A DNA stretch of 64,000 nucleotides. Origin: Myxococcus eversor. GTDB lineage: Bacteria > Myxococcota > Myxococcia > Myxococcales > Myxococcaceae. Made by a program: the position numbers and the translations under genes. Position 1 is the first letter of the stretch. Each line of letters opens with the position of its first letter. Under the pieces are notes generated by a model. The model was given only the letters and a program-made list of their open reading frames with translations, did not search any database and was not told the DNA's origin. Below, piece by piece: positions 8,670-18,100 of the stretch. The stretch is from the NCBI RefSeq assembly GCF_010894455.1, contig NZ_JAAIXY010000002.1, forward strand, positions 248,001-312,000, given 5' to 3'.

Positions 8670-11600
8670 ACCTGTCCGCGCCCTTCATTCGTCGCCCCAT
8701 CGCCACCTCCCTGCTGGCCGTGGGCATCGCCTTGATGGGGGCGCTGGCTTTCAAGCTGCTGCCCGTCGCGCCCCTGCCCCAGGTGGAGTTCCCCACCATC
8801 TCCGTGCAGGCCCAGCTGCCCGGCGCCAGTCCGCAAATCATGGCCACGTCGGTGGCGACTCCGTTGGAGCGGCAGTTGGGCCGCATCGCCGGCATCACCC
8901 AGATGACGTCGTCCAGCAACCTGGGCTCGACGAGCATCGTCGTGCAGTTCGATTTGTCGCGAGACATCGACGGAGCGGCGCGCGACGTCCAGGCGGCCAT
9001 CAACGCCGCGCGGGGAAACCTGCCGACGAACCTGCCGAACAACCCGAGCTACCGCAAGGTGAACCCCGCGGACGCGCCCATCGTCCTGCTCGCGCTGACG
9101 TCGGAGACCTTCACGCGAGGCCAGATGTATGACTTCGCGTCCACCCGATTGCAGCAGAGCCTGTCCCAGGTGAGCGGCGTCGGACAGGTGATTGTCGGAG
9201 GAGGCGCGCTGCCAGCCGTGCGCGTCGAGGTGAACCCGACGGTGCTCAATCAGAACGGGCTGGGGCTCGATGTGGTCCGGACGTCGCTCGCCGCGCAGAA
9301 CGCGAACCGGCCCAAGGGACAGCTCGACCAGGGGCCCCTGACGTACTCCCTCCAGACGAACGACCAGCTCTTCACCGCGGAGCAGTACCGCGCGGTCATC
9401 ATCGCCTACAGGAACGGCGCGCCGGTGAGGCTCCAGGACGTGGCGGACGTCACCGACAACAACGTCGAGGATGTCCACAGCCTGGGCCTGGCCAATGGCA
9501 AGCAGGCGGTCCTCCTGGTCGTCTTCAAGGAGCCCGGGGCGAACGTCATCGACACGGTCGACGCCATCCGGGAGATGTTGCCGGTCCTCCAGGCGCAGAT
9601 GCCTGCGGGCATCGACATGACGGTGACGATGGACCGCACGACGACCATCCGGGCCTCGCTCCATGACGTGGAGGTCACCCTGCTGCTGGCGGTCGCCCTG
9701 GTCATTCTCGTCGTGTACGCGTTCCTCGGCAGCGTGCGCGCCACCCTGATTCCGAGCGTGGCGGTGCCACTGTCGCTGCTCGGCACCTTCGCGGTGATGT
9801 ACCTGCTGGGCTACAGCCTGGACAACCTGTCGATGATGGCGCTGACCATCTCCACGGGCTTCGTCGTGGACGACGCCATCGTGGTATTGGAGGACATCGA
9901 ACGGCACGTCGAAGAAGGGGTGCCCCCCCGGGAGGCGGCGCTGCGAGGCGCGCGCGAGGTCGGCTTCACCGTCATGTCGATGAGCATCTCCCTCATCGCC
10001 GTATTCATCCCGCTTCTCTTGATGCAGGGCATCGTCGGTCGCCTGTTCCGCGAGTTCGCCGTCACGCTGTCAGTGGCCATCCTGGTGTCGCTGCTGGTGT
10101 CGCTGACCGTGACGCCCGTGATGTGCTCATGGCTGCTGAAAGCGCGTGCTCCCCGGGCGAAGTCCTCCTCGCGCTTCAATCCCCGGCTGTTCGAGCGGCT
10201 GCGTGACGGTTACGCGAGGAGCCTCGACTGGGCGCTGCGGCATCCCGGGCTGTTGATGTTCGTGCTGTTCGTGGCCATCGGGCTGAACGTGTCGCTGTTC
10301 ATCTTCGTGCCGAAGGGCTTCTTCCCACAGCAGGACACGGGCCGGCTGAGCGCGAGCGTCCAGGCGGAGCAGGACATCTCCTTCGACGCGATGGCCCAGA
10401 AGTTCACGCGGTACGCGAAAATCATCGGAGAGGACCCCGGGGTGGAGGCCGTGTCGGGGACGTTGGGAGGCTCAGGCGGCGCGAGCAGCTCCGCGAACAC
10501 CGGCTCGTTCTTCGTGACGCTCAAGCCGCTGGAGGTGCGCAAGACGAACGCGGACGCGGTCATCAACCGGCTGCGCGGCAAGCTGGCGGTGGTGCCGGGA
10601 GCCTCCGTGTTCATGCAGTCCGCGCAGGACCTGGTGATTGGAGGAAGGCAAGGCGGGGCGCAGTACCAGTACACCCTCTCCGCCGACAACCTGGACGTCC
10701 TGAGTGAGTGGGGGCCTCGGGTGATGGCCCGACTTCAACAAATCCCCGGCGTCTCCGACGTCAACACCGACCAGCGGGACCATGGCCTGCAGACCTACGT
10801 GACGGTGGACCACGACACGGCCAGCCGCTTCGGCATCACTCCCGCGCAAATCGACACCGTGCTCTACGATGCGTTCGGCCAGCGGCAGGTGTCGACGATG
10901 TATACGGCCAGCAATCAGTACCATGTGGTCATGGTCGTCCAGGACCGCTTCTGGCAGCGCCCGGAGAGCCTGAATGACATCTACGTCGCCTCCGCGAGTG
11001 GCAGACAGGTGCCGCTCGCGGCGTTCTCCCGGTTCGCGGCGTCCGACACGTTGCTCTCCGTGAACCACCAGGGACAGTTCCCCTCGTTGACGCTGTCCTT
11101 CAACCTTCTGCCAGGGACATCGCTGGGCACGGTGGTGACAGAGATTGAAGCGGCGGTCCAACAGTTGGGGCTGCCAGCGGCGGTGCGCGGCGACTTCAGC
11201 GGCACTGCGCAGGCATTCCAGGCCTCGCTCGCCTCCGAGCCGCTGTTGATTGCCGCCGCCCTGCTCGCCGTCTACATCGTGCTGGGGATTCTCTACGAGA
11301 GCATCATCCACCCCATCACCATCCTCTCGACGTTGCCGTCGGCGGGAGTGGGGGCGCTGCTCGCGCTGCTCCTCTTCAAGCTGGAGCTCTCCATCATCGC
11401 GTTGATTGGCATCATCCTCCTGATTGGCATCGTCAAGAAGAACGCCATCATGATGATTGACTTCGCGTTGGCGGCGGAGCGCGGGGGTGAACTGGGCCCG
11501 CGCGAGGCCATCTACCAGGCGGCTCAACTGCGCTTCCGGCCCATCCTGATGACGACGATGGCCGCGCTGCTCGGGGCGCTGCCGCTCGCGTTGGGAACGG

Positions 11601-11779
11601 GCGTCGGCTCCGAGCTGCGCAAGCCCCTGGGGGTCGCCATCGTCGGGGGCCTGTGTGTCAGTCAGGTCCTCACGCTCTACACCACGCCGGTCATCTACCT
11701 GACGCTGGACACCTTCGGACACTGGGTCCGCCGACAGCGCACCCGGTTGTTCCCCCACGTCACTCCGAATGGTCCGTGA
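8666..11779 (+). CDS. RND multidrug efflux permease, MdtC type
   Basis: The 1037-residue protein is a full-length paralog of the preceding pump. TM4 carries the aspartate pair in [14 protein letters not shown], and the second half has [16 protein letters not shown], both hallmarks of the hydrophobe/amphiphile exporter branch. The ATG overlaps the stop of the MdtB-type gene (ATGA). Together with the upstream pump it should make a mixed trimer in the inner membrane. The following gene encodes the outer-membrane component. Confidence 0.95.
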   Translation: MNLSAPFIRRPIATSLLAVGIALMGALAFKLLPVAPLPQVEFPTISVQAQLPGASPQIMATSVATPLERQLGRIAGITQMTSSSNLGSTSIVVQFDLSRDIDGAARDVQAAINAARGNLPTNLPNNPSYRKVNPADAPIVLLALTSETFTRGQMYDFASTRLQQSLSQVSGVGQVIVGGGALPAVRVEVNPTVLNQNGLGLDVVRTSLAAQNANRPKGQLDQGPLTYSLQTNDQLFTAEQYRAVIIAYRNGAPVRLQDVADVTDNNVEDVHSLGLANGKQAVLLVVFKEPGANVIDTVDAIREMLPVLQAQMPAGIDMTVTMDRTTTIRASLHDVEVTLLLAVALVILVVYAFLGSVRATLIPSVAVPLSLLGTFAVMYLLGYSLDNLSMMALTISTGFVVDDAIVVLEDIERHVEEGVPPREAALRGAREVGFTVMSMSISLIAVFIPLLLMQGIVGRLFREFAVTLSVAILVSLLVSLTVTPVMCSWLLKARAPRAKSSSRFNPRLFERLRDGYARSLDWALRHPGLLMFVLFVAIGLNVSLFIFVPKGFFPQQDTGRLSASVQAEQDISFDAMAQKFTRYAKIIGEDPGVEAVSGTLGGSGGASSSANTGSFFVTLKPLEVRKTNADAVINRLRGKLAVVPGASVFMQSAQDLVIGGRQGGAQYQYTLSADNLDVLSEWGPRVMARLQQIPGVSDVNTDQRDHGLQTYVTVDHDTASRFGITPAQIDTVLYDAFGQRQVSTMYTASNQYHVVMVVQDRFWQRPESLNDIYVASASGRQVPLAAFSRFAASDTLLSVNHQGQFPSLTLSFNLLPGTSLGTVVTEIEAAVQQLGLPAAVRGDFSGTAQAFQASLASEPLLIAAALLAVYIVLGILYESIIHPITILSTLPSAGVGALLALLLFKLELSIIALIGIILLIGIVKKNAIMMIDFALAAERGGELGPREAIYQAAQLRFRPILMTTMAALLGALPLALGTGVGSELRKPLGVAIVGGLCVSQVLTLYTTPVIYLTLDTFGHWVRRQRTRLFPHVTPNGP

Positions 11780-11791
11780 TTCGGGAGCACA

Positions 11792-11930
11792 CGATGTCAG
11801 CGAGTCCGCCTTCATGCCCCACCAGCATTCCCCACGGGGTGGGCCGCGCCCGCGCATCCATCGTGTCAGCGAGTCTGGCTTCATGCCTGGCCAGCGGCCC
11901 ACACGGGATGGGCCGCGCTCGAGCGCTCAT
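11792..11930. repeat. Two-copy 69-bp tandem repeat at the 5' end of the outer-membrane factor gene
   Basis: Units begin near 11792 and 11861. Shared blocks include TGTCAGCGAGTC, CTTCATGCC and GGGCCGCGC. In the gene frame each encodes 23 residues: MSASPPSCPTSIPHGVGRAR and VSASLASCLASGPHGMGRAR, each with three more. Both copies offer start codons (ATG 11794, GTG 11863). Confidence 0.8.
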
Positions 11931-13374
11931 CCTTGGGGCCAGGGTGCTCGCCACGGTGATGCTCGGCGGCTGCGCGGTGGGTCCCAACTACCAGCGGACC
12001 CAGGTGGCGGTACCCGAGCACTTCAAGGAAGCGGCGGAGGGCTGGAAGCCCGCGCAGCCCAGCGACCACCACGAGCGCGGAGGGTGGTGGGCGGTCTTCG
12101 AGGATTCGAGGTTGAGCGAACTCGAGGAGCGAGTCGCGCTCGCGAACCAGACTGTCGCGGGGTTCGAGGCGGCCTATCGGCAGGCCCGGGCGTTGGTGGC
12201 ACAGGCTCGCGCCGGGACGTACCCGGTGCTCGGCGCCTCCGTGTCGGCGGGGCGCTCCCGGGGCCGAGGACGCGGCACGGGCGTGGATACCGGTACGAGC
12301 AGCATCGGCAATGACTACAGCGCCTCACTGGATGCCTCGTGGGAGCCCGACCTCTGGGGGCGTGTGCGTCGGCAGGTGGCGGGCGCGAAGGCCTCCGCGC
12401 AGAGCGCGGCCGCGAACCTGGCGAACGCGAAGCTGTCCGCGCAGGCCCTGTTGGCGCAGAGCTACTTCCAGTTGCGCGCGCTGGATGCGACCCAGAAGTT
12501 GCTGGATGAGACCGTCCTGGCGTACCGGCACTCGCTCACGCTGACCCAGAATCGCTACGAGCAGGGTGTCGCCGCCCGCACGGATGTGCTCCAGGCCCAG
12601 ACGCAGTGGCTGCTGGCGCGGGCGTCCGCGGCCGAGAACGAAATCGCGCGGGCCCAGTTCGAGCACGCCATCGCGGTGCTGGTGGGCGAGCCCGCGTCGA
12701 GCTTCGCGATTGCCCGCGAGCCGCTTCGAGCGACGCCGCCGGAGATTCCCGCGCAACTGCCTTCGTCGCTGCTGGAGCGGCGTCCCGACATCGCGGCGGC
12801 CGAGCGCGCCGCGGCGGCGGCGAATGAGCAGATTGGCATCGCCATCTCCGCCTTCTTTCCATCGCTGACGCTGTCCGCGTCCGGAGGGTTCAGCAGCCTG
12901 GCGCTCGCGCAGTGGTTGAGCGCGCCGTCGCTGGTGTGGTCACTCGGTCCCCAACTGGTGGCCACGCTCCTGGACGGAGGCTTGCGCACGGCGCAGACCG
13001 ATGCGGCGCGAGCGCAGTATGACCAGAGCGTCGCGAACTACCGGCAGACGGTGCTGGCCGCGTTCCAGGATGTCGAGGACGCCCTCGTGTCCCTCCGGGT
13101 GTTCGAGCAGGAGGTCATCCTGCAGGAGGAAGGAGTCCAATCGGCCCGACAGGTCGTGGACATCGTGACGAACCAGTACAAAGCAGGCACGGCGACGTAC
13201 CTCGACGTGATTGTCGCGCAGACCACGGCCTTCAGCGCCGAGCAGAAGCTGGTAAGCATCCGGGGGCAACGGATGGTGGCCGCCGTCAACCTCATCAAGG
13301 CGCTGGGTGGTGGCTGGGATGTGAAGCAACTCGATGAGGACCCACCGAAACCGAAGGACACGAAGCCCCGATAG
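11794..13374 (+). CDS. RND outer-membrane factor lipoprotein (NodT/OprM family)
   Basis: The mature part (ATVMLGGCAVGPNYQ onward) is a classic TolC-like outer-membrane factor lipoprotein with two repeats of helices and strands, including WEPDLWGRVR and the second-half SLVWSLGPQL and YLDVIVAQ motifs. Lipobox is MLGGC. The true start is uncertain: ATG 11794, GTG 11863 and ATG 11908 are all in frame. A 69-bp in-frame tandem duplication lies between them; starting at 11908 would give a normal signal peptide of about 20 residues, whereas 11794 adds 38 odd residues. It lies 14 bp after the pump stop and completes the efflux operon. Confidence 0.9.
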   Translation: MSASPPSCPTSIPHGVGRARASIVSASLASCLASGPHGMGRARALILGARVLATVMLGGCAVGPNYQRTQVAVPEHFKEAAEGWKPAQPSDHHERGGWWAVFEDSRLSELEERVALANQTVAGFEAAYRQARALVAQARAGTYPVLGASVSAGRSRGRGRGTGVDTGTSSIGNDYSASLDASWEPDLWGRVRRQVAGAKASAQSAAANLANAKLSAQALLAQSYFQLRALDATQKLLDETVLAYRHSLTLTQNRYEQGVAARTDVLQAQTQWLLARASAAENEIARAQFEHAIAVLVGEPASSFAIAREPLRATPPEIPAQLPSSLLERRPDIAAAERAAAAANEQIGIAISAFFPSLTLSASGGFSSLALAQWLSAPSLVWSLGPQLVATLLDGGLRTAQTDAARAQYDQSVANYRQTVLAAFQDVEDALVSLRVFEQEVILQEEGVQSARQVVDIVTNQYKAGTATYLDVIVAQTTAFSAEQKLVSIRGQRMVAAVNLIKALGGGWDVKQLDEDPPKPKDTKPR

Positions 13375-13405
13375 TGGCCGCACCGTTCTTCTCCAGGAGA
13401 AATCA

Positions 13406-13780
13406 ATGGCCGTCGACCCCAAGATTTCCGACATCCAACGGTTCAAGCAGGAAGACACGGGAGGGCCCGTGGTCATGTTGAACCTCGTGCGCTTCAAGCA
13501 GGACGGAGGCCGCACGACGTACAAGGAGTACGCGAACGCCGTCCTGCCGTTCCTGAAGAAGGTCGGGGGCCAGCCGCTCTATGCGGGGGATTGCTCCACG
13601 CCGCTGGTGGGTGAACCCGGCCAGCTCTGGGACGCGGTACTGCTGGTCCGCTACCCCAATCGCTCGGCGTTCCTGCAGATGGCCATGGACCCTGAGTACC
13701 AGCACGTCTCGAAGCTGCGCACGGCCGCGCTCGAAGAGGCCGTGCTCCAGGCCACGACTCCCTGGCCGGGCTCTCCGTAA
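13406..13780 (+). CDS. DUF1330 family protein
   Basis: This 124-residue soluble protein matches the DUF1330 dimeric alpha/beta-barrel family: PVVMLNLVRFKQ near the start and VLLVRYPNRSAFLQMAMDPEYQ in the second half. The start follows a good ribosome site (CAGGAGA) 8 bases upstream. It begins 31 bp after the outer-membrane factor gene in the same direction, so it is probably the last gene of the efflux operon. Its biochemical role is not known. Confidence 0.85.
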   Translation: MAVDPKISDIQRFKQEDTGGPVVMLNLVRFKQDGGRTTYKEYANAVLPFLKKVGGQPLYAGDCSTPLVGEPGQLWDAVLLVRYPNRSAFLQMAMDPEYQHVSKLRTAALEEAVLQATTPWPGSP

Positions 13781-13971
13781 CTCCGAGCAGGGACCACGCA
13801 TCGGTGCGGCGCGCGCTCCGCGCCAATGCGCAAACAATCCTTGTCCGGTGAATCTCATCCCGCCGGGCTAAGGGATTTGCCATACATGCCCGGATTGGAA
13901 TCCTGCGCTAATCGCTCGCTTCGGTCGCGGTGTCCGTTCTGGACCTCGCCACTCGAAAGGAGCCTCGCGCC

Positions 13972-15597
13972 ATGGCCCTCGGTTCACCGTCCCCTGCCGT
14001 TGTTGTCATTGGCTGTGCCTTGCTGTGCTTCGCCTGCTCCGACAAACCAGGGCCGGTGGAGCCGCCTCCCCCGCCCGTGGAGCCGTGGGACGGAACGTAC
14101 ACGCCACTCGTCGAGACCACGGACTGGGTCGACCGGGGCCCCTATGCGCCCTGCTCCTTCACCCCAGCGAGGGGCACCGTCGTCGACTGCGACGACCCCT
14201 CGCTCTTCGACCTGTCGAAGTGTGACCTCAGCTCGCTCGACGCCCTGGATGCGCACGGCATCTACCAGGTGGACGTCCGCCATGACCTGGGCTTCCCCGA
14301 CTTCGTGGGCGTTCGGGTGCCCCAGGATGGCAGCACGGGGACCCTGGACGGCACACCGCTCACGAGGCAGCAGGTGCCGGGGCGCTTCACCCTCTCCACG
14401 CGGTACACCCAGCGAGACGTCTCCCGGCAGACGGTCCTCGTCGGTTGTGGCCGTCAGGCCTCCTCTGGACTGGTGACAGGCTGTTTCGTCCGCTGTGCGA
14501 ATGGGAAGGCCGGCAGCTGGGGCACCTTCGAGGCCGCGAGGATGACGTGGGCCCGAGGTGAAGCCGAGTCCTCGGGCGGCCTGCGCCTCATCTCCGAAAC
14601 GTCGATCCCACTCACCGGGACGCACGCGGACGTCTATGTCGCCCATCAGCACGCCTACGTCGTGTCCATCGACCTTATCGCGGAGACCCAGGGTGGGCTC
14701 ACGGTCTTCGACGTCAGCGACCCGAGCCACCCCGTCCTCAAGAAGAACATCTCCCTTCCGGGAGACTCCTACTGGAATGCCGCATGGACGAAAGACAACG
14801 CGCTCTACGTCGCCAGCAAGAAATCGGGGGTCATCGTCTTCGACATCACAAACCCTGCGGACCCCATCTTCGTGCGCAGCGTGCCGGGAGGCGCGCCCCT
14901 CAACGTCCATACCTTCTTCGGGGATGGAAACCGGCTCTATGCCGTGTCCCCCGGACCCGCGCCGCACGGAGAGACGCTCATCTTCGACATCTCCACGCCG
15001 CTGGAGCCCGTGCTGCTCAACCGCTTCGTCGTCTCCGACACGACGTCCTATATCCCCTCGGCGCACGACTCCTTCGCCTATCAGGACCGGCTCTACATCA
15101 ACCATTTCAGCTCGGGCTACGTCGTCTTCGACGTGAAGGATGCGATGAACCCTCGCGAGCTGGGGACCTATACCTTCGACACGGAGAACAGCTCATCGAT
15201 GAGTCACGCGGGCGCGGTGGGGACCTTCGCGGGAAGGACCATCGCCTTCGAGGGTGGCGAGGGACAGGGAACCCGCCTGCGCGTGCTCGACGTCACGGAC
15301 CCCACGAACATCCCGCTCATCGGCACGTACAACCTCCGCTTCCACTCCTCCATCCACAACATGATTCTGAAGGACAAGCGGCTCTACCTCACCCACTACC
15401 ACGAGGGAGTGCGGGTGCTGGACGTCTCCATCCCGACCCACCCGCGCGAAATCGCCCACTTCAACACCTTCCGTGAGTCCGACCCGAACCGGACCGACAG
15501 CATCCTCGATGGCGCCATCGGCATCCGCGTCCCGGGAGACGGCTACGTGTACGTCGTGGACACGTCCCGGGGCCTGCTCATCTTCAACGAACTCTGA
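13972..15597 (+). CDS. LVIVD-repeat beta-propeller lipoprotein
   Basis: The 541-residue product has a lipobox (LLCFAC, Cys23) and a Pro-rich linker (VEPPPPPVEP). The second half, from about residue 215, has repeats of the pattern hydrophobic-FDVSDPSHPV, FDITNPADPI, FDVKDAMNPR, LDVTDPTNIP and LDVSIPTHPR, spaced about 45-60 residues apart, which are LVIVD repeats forming a beta-propeller. The first part (40-200) is unrecognised. Such lipoproteins are frequent in myxobacteria and are thought to be surface or periplasmic. It is preceded by about 190 bp without genes. Confidence 0.85.
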   Translation: MALGSPSPAVVVIGCALLCFACSDKPGPVEPPPPPVEPWDGTYTPLVETTDWVDRGPYAPCSFTPARGTVVDCDDPSLFDLSKCDLSSLDALDAHGIYQVDVRHDLGFPDFVGVRVPQDGSTGTLDGTPLTRQQVPGRFTLSTRYTQRDVSRQTVLVGCGRQASSGLVTGCFVRCANGKAGSWGTFEAARMTWARGEAESSGGLRLISETSIPLTGTHADVYVAHQHAYVVSIDLIAETQGGLTVFDVSDPSHPVLKKNISLPGDSYWNAAWTKDNALYVASKKSGVIVFDITNPADPIFVRSVPGGAPLNVHTFFGDGNRLYAVSPGPAPHGETLIFDISTPLEPVLLNRFVVSDTTSYIPSAHDSFAYQDRLYINHFSSGYVVFDVKDAMNPRELGTYTFDTENSSSMSHAGAVGTFAGRTIAFEGGEGQGTRLRVLDVTDPTNIPLIGTYNLRFHSSIHNMILKDKRLYLTHYHEGVRVLDVSIPTHPREIAHFNTFRESDPNRTDSILDGAIGIRVPGDGYVYVVDTSRGLLIFNEL

Positions 15598-15671
15598 GTC
15601 CTGCCGCGCGGTGACCGCGCTCCCCATCAGGTCCGTCCTGAAAAGCCAGGTGGCTGGGATAGGGTGGCGAG

Positions 15672-15896
15672 GTGTCCTCCCCGTTCCTGCTGATTCCAGA
15701 ATCCGAGTGGGTCGCCTCGAACACACTCGCCTTCGCCATCCGGGATGCATCCCCCGCCAGTCCCGGGCACACACTGGTGATTCCCCGGCGGCCCGTGGCC
15801 ACCTGGTTCGACGCCACGGCCAAGGAGCAGCGCGCCCTCTTCGAGCTGGTGGACGAAGTGAAGCGGGGGCTGGACGCGGAGCTGAAGCCGGACGGC
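15672..15896 (+). pseudogene. HIT-domain protein, truncated by low-GC island
   Basis: The N-terminal 75 residues look like the start of a HIT-family nucleotide hydrolase (FAIRDASPASPGHTLVIPRR, then a helix ending ELKPDG). The similarity stops near 15896 exactly where base composition drops; the frame then runs on as unrelated sequence to 16034. The HxHxH catalytic motif that should follow is missing. In related myxobacteria an N-terminal sequence like this belongs to a HIT-helicase fusion (from memory), so a large gene may have been cut. The remainder was not found on the far side of the island. Confidence 0.75.
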
Positions 15897-15927
15897 CATT
15901 CAACAATGACTTTTACGTCCACTGAAT

Positions 15928-16908
15928 TTACTTCGCCGAACCCGGAGAGTCGATTTCAACATAAATCGCAATCGGGTCCAGCACCACCTCATTGTCGAGC
16001 GCCCCAAGAAACGTCTCCTCAATACCATGCATAGCAGAAACCATATGCAACACACCCGCCTTGACGTTCATTTGCTCTCCATTCTCGTCAACACCTGGAG
16101 ATGAACGAGCCCTACGGCCGTCTGACTTTCCCGCCCGCGTCGGAATTCCTACGACTGTAACTGGCCTATCGGTATGCCTAGCATACTTATGCATCAGCAT
16201 CGACGCAGACTCCCTAAGCGCCTCGGCCTTCATAATTCCGCTAAAAACCAACTCCCCCCCTCCCGACAGGGCCACCGGAATCTGTAACTGCAACTGATCC
16301 TCAAAGCCATAATCCAAAACCATAGTCAACTTCTTCAGAAACTGTTCATCCATGCGCTTACCAGCCATCTTGGACAACTGCTGAGGCGAAAGCTGGCGCT
16401 CAAGCTGTTTTTTAGCCTTAGCTCGTTCATTTGGATCTTTAATCCCCTGCAGCGCCTCCTCCATCGCCTTACGATGTTCCTCCACTTTCGAATATGTCGA
16501 AACGTACAACAACGCATCAAGCAACTCATTGAATCGAGACACCAAGCCCTTCAATCGCGGCGCATCCACAACAACAGCAGGCCCAGATACGCGCACAAAT
16601 CTAGACAAATAAAAATCAACCACCCCCGAATCATGGGTCACATCAGCAAGTAGCTTTCGCCCCTCAAGCTCTCGCTCAAACAGGCTGTATGCATAGTCAT
16701 GGAGGAACTTCTTCTCCGTAGTCCCACTCCTCTCAGAAGCAATTTCGGCCACCAACCTGGTTCTATCTTCTGTGGCACCACGAACCTCATCGTGAACCCG
16801 AGAACGGTCCGTCGAACTCACCACATACTCAGTCAATCCACTGAAGAGCTGAGAGGAAAACGAATAGAGTTTATACTCATCGAGATACAAGAAAGAACGC
16901 ATTGTCAC
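15928..16908 (-). CDS. DUF6414-like protein, partner of TIR protein
   Basis: The 326-residue protein begins FLYLDEYKLYSFSSQLFSG, which resembles the DUF6414 family start. A charged helical middle (about 130-190, VEEHRKAMEEALQGIKD) follows, then a beta-rich part (LQIPVALSGGGELVFSGIMK). There is no signal peptide or membrane helix. It starts 15 bp after the TIR gene stop, as GTG 16908 after GGGGG or ATG 16902, so the two are one operon. Function is unknown. By position it could be the sensor or regulator of the TIR enzyme. GC content is low like the TIR gene, so they arrived together. Confidence 0.75.
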   Translation of the reverse strand: MTMRSFLYLDEYKLYSFSSQLFSGLTEYVVSSTDRSRVHDEVRGATEDRTRLVAEIASERSGTTEKKFLHDYAYSLFERELEGRKLLADVTHDSGVVDFYLSRFVRVSGPAVVVDAPRLKGLVSRFNELLDALLYVSTYSKVEEHRKAMEEALQGIKDPNERAKAKKQLERQLSPQQLSKMAGKRMDEQFLKKLTMVLDYGFEDQLQLQIPVALSGGGELVFSGIMKAEALRESASMLMHKYARHTDRPVTVVGIPTRAGKSDGRRARSSPGVDENGEQMNVKAGVLHMVSAMHGIEETFLGALDNEVVLDPIAIYVEIDSPGSAK

Positions 16909-16923
16909 TGAGCACCCCCGTAG

Positions 16924-17649
16924 CTATCTCTCCACGATCTGAACCACGGCTCCATTATCTACGACGACCTTCAATCCGCGTCGACTTGCATTCACGACCA
17001 CTTTGGTAAGTCTAGCTGAAGTACCTGGCTGAAGGTGCAGCTGCTCGTCGATTTCCGCATGCGACATGGGCTGCATCAAGACATCCACAACAGTCCGCAG
17101 CAACCACGCATCTATTATGGCGGAGGCCTCGACATCAGTCAGTGCCAACGTCGAAACATGCGTCTCAACAGGAGGTTCACTTGGCCGTCGCTTCAATGAC
17201 AGCTTTACCAATTGAGCAAGGATTTTATTGCAGGCCACCGCCAACGCAGCCTCAAGATTCCCATCGGACCGCTTGGAGTCAAACGTAGCTGGCGTAACTC
17301 CCAATATATCAGTAGGGAGATGAAGATTGGTCTCTCCTTGGGGGACAACAAAATAAACACGATTTCTACCGAGCGCCCCCATAAACAAACCCAACTCAAA
17401 TACGACATTGTCGCGAGGCACGCGCATCTCGGTGCGCCGCATCGTCACCAGATCATCAGGAGTAAACACAAAAACAGCCGCATCGAATGCTCGCGTCCCA
17501 TCGGTCAATGACTCGAGACTTGATTTCGAGAGTTCGAAAAAACCCTGAGTCCAAACAGTGACTTCCGCAGCGCGCTCCATATTTGCTTGAATAGCATGGG
17601 CAACACCGAGGCTTTCGGAAGAAGACCCGACGAAGACTCTTGGCTTCAT
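16924..17649 (-). CDS. TIR-like nucleotide-binding effector (CAP12/Pycsar TIR family)
   Basis: Residues 1-125 match the predicted nucleotide-binding TIR-like domain used by CBASS Cap12 and Pycsar effectors: RVFVGSSSES (4-13), VTVWTQGFFELSKSSLE (30-46), VFTPDD (61-66), PRDNVVFELGLFMGALGR (78-95) and LPTDILGV (111-118). Glu85 in VFELGLF is in the place of the NADase glutamate. Residues 165-241 form a second helical domain resembling a winged helix. TIR domains of this class degrade NAD when activated. No cyclic nucleotide synthase is encoded nearby; the only partner is the DUF6414-like gene downstream. It starts at ATG 17649. Confidence 0.85.
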   Translation of the reverse strand: MKPRVFVGSSSESLGVAHAIQANMERAAEVTVWTQGFFELSKSSLESLTDGTRAFDAAVFVFTPDDLVTMRRTEMRVPRDNVVFELGLFMGALGRNRVYFVVPQGETNLHLPTDILGVTPATFDSKRSDGNLEAALAVACNKILAQLVKLSLKRRPSEPPVETHVSTLALTDVEASAIIDAWLLRTVVDVLMQPMSHAEIDEQLHLQPGTSARLTKVVVNASRRGLKVVVDNGAVVQIVER

Positions 17650-17825
17650 TTATTCTCACAATACTTATGCAATTGTTGACCTGACTATGCAGGCAGCAGT
17701 GCCCCGGTTTCCGCTACCTGTACGACGTCCTTTTCGATCTGCAACAACTCATCATTGATCCCATTGTGCAAGAAGGTAAGCGCCATATTCCTGATTGTCC
17801 CACATTCACTCCACCCATCCCGATG

Positions 17826-17993
17826 CAAAAAATAAAAGGGCCCTGAACCGAAGTCCAGAGCCCAAAAGCTTTCAACGCGGTGTACCCAGAGGCGGAACCG
17901 AACCACCGACATAGGGGCTTTCAGTCCTCTGATCTACCGACCTAGCTACCCGGGCGGATTGAGCACCACGACATGCCGGGCGCTCATATCGAG
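17826..17993. repeat. Direct repeat including tRNA-Phe copy and terminator, copy A
   Basis: The unit (terminator hairpin, spacer, tRNA, and part of the promoter) is repeated in direct orientation at 18641-18808, about 815 bp further on. GGGCCCTGAACCGAAGTCCA and CTCATATCGAGCCCTT are identical in both. The SnoaL-like gene lies between. Confidence 0.8.
17883..17955 (-). pseudogene. Degenerate tRNA-Phe (GAA) copy
   Basis: The 73-base segment aligns end to end with the intact tRNA-Phe at 18695-18767, including the CTGAAA anticodon loop and the GGTTCG T-loop. The D-stem (GCTA with GATC) and anticodon stem (GAGGA with CCCCT) have mismatches, and the acceptor stem has three G-U pairs. The upstream -35 is lost, though the block CTCATATCGAGCCCTT of the promoter region is kept. 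Confidence 0.75.
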
Positions 17994-18100
17994 CCCTTGC
18001 CGGGGCTGGCAGAGAGATTCGCTCGGAGCACCTCTGTGCGACTGCCCGCAGCAGGGCATGATTACTCCGAAGCATTCGTCGTGAGTCCTGGGTTGATGGG

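Larger units (their letters stand above)
15897..17880. other. Low-GC genomic island with TIR/DUF6414 operon
   Basis: By eye the stretch has roughly half or fewer G+C and frequent A/T runs, in sharp contrast to both sides. It starts inside the HIT gene and ends next to a degenerate tRNA-Phe copy. It holds two genes on the minus strand and about 230 bp of non-coding DNA upstream of them. No integrase or transposase is present. Confidence 0.8.

Noticed and set aside
17685-17912. 75-codon minus-strand frame reaching into the degenerate tRNA-Phe
   Set aside because: Its N-terminus is the tRNA copy and terminator in translation; the remaining 33 residues have no support as a gene, although a short real gene at 17685-17786 cannot be excluded.
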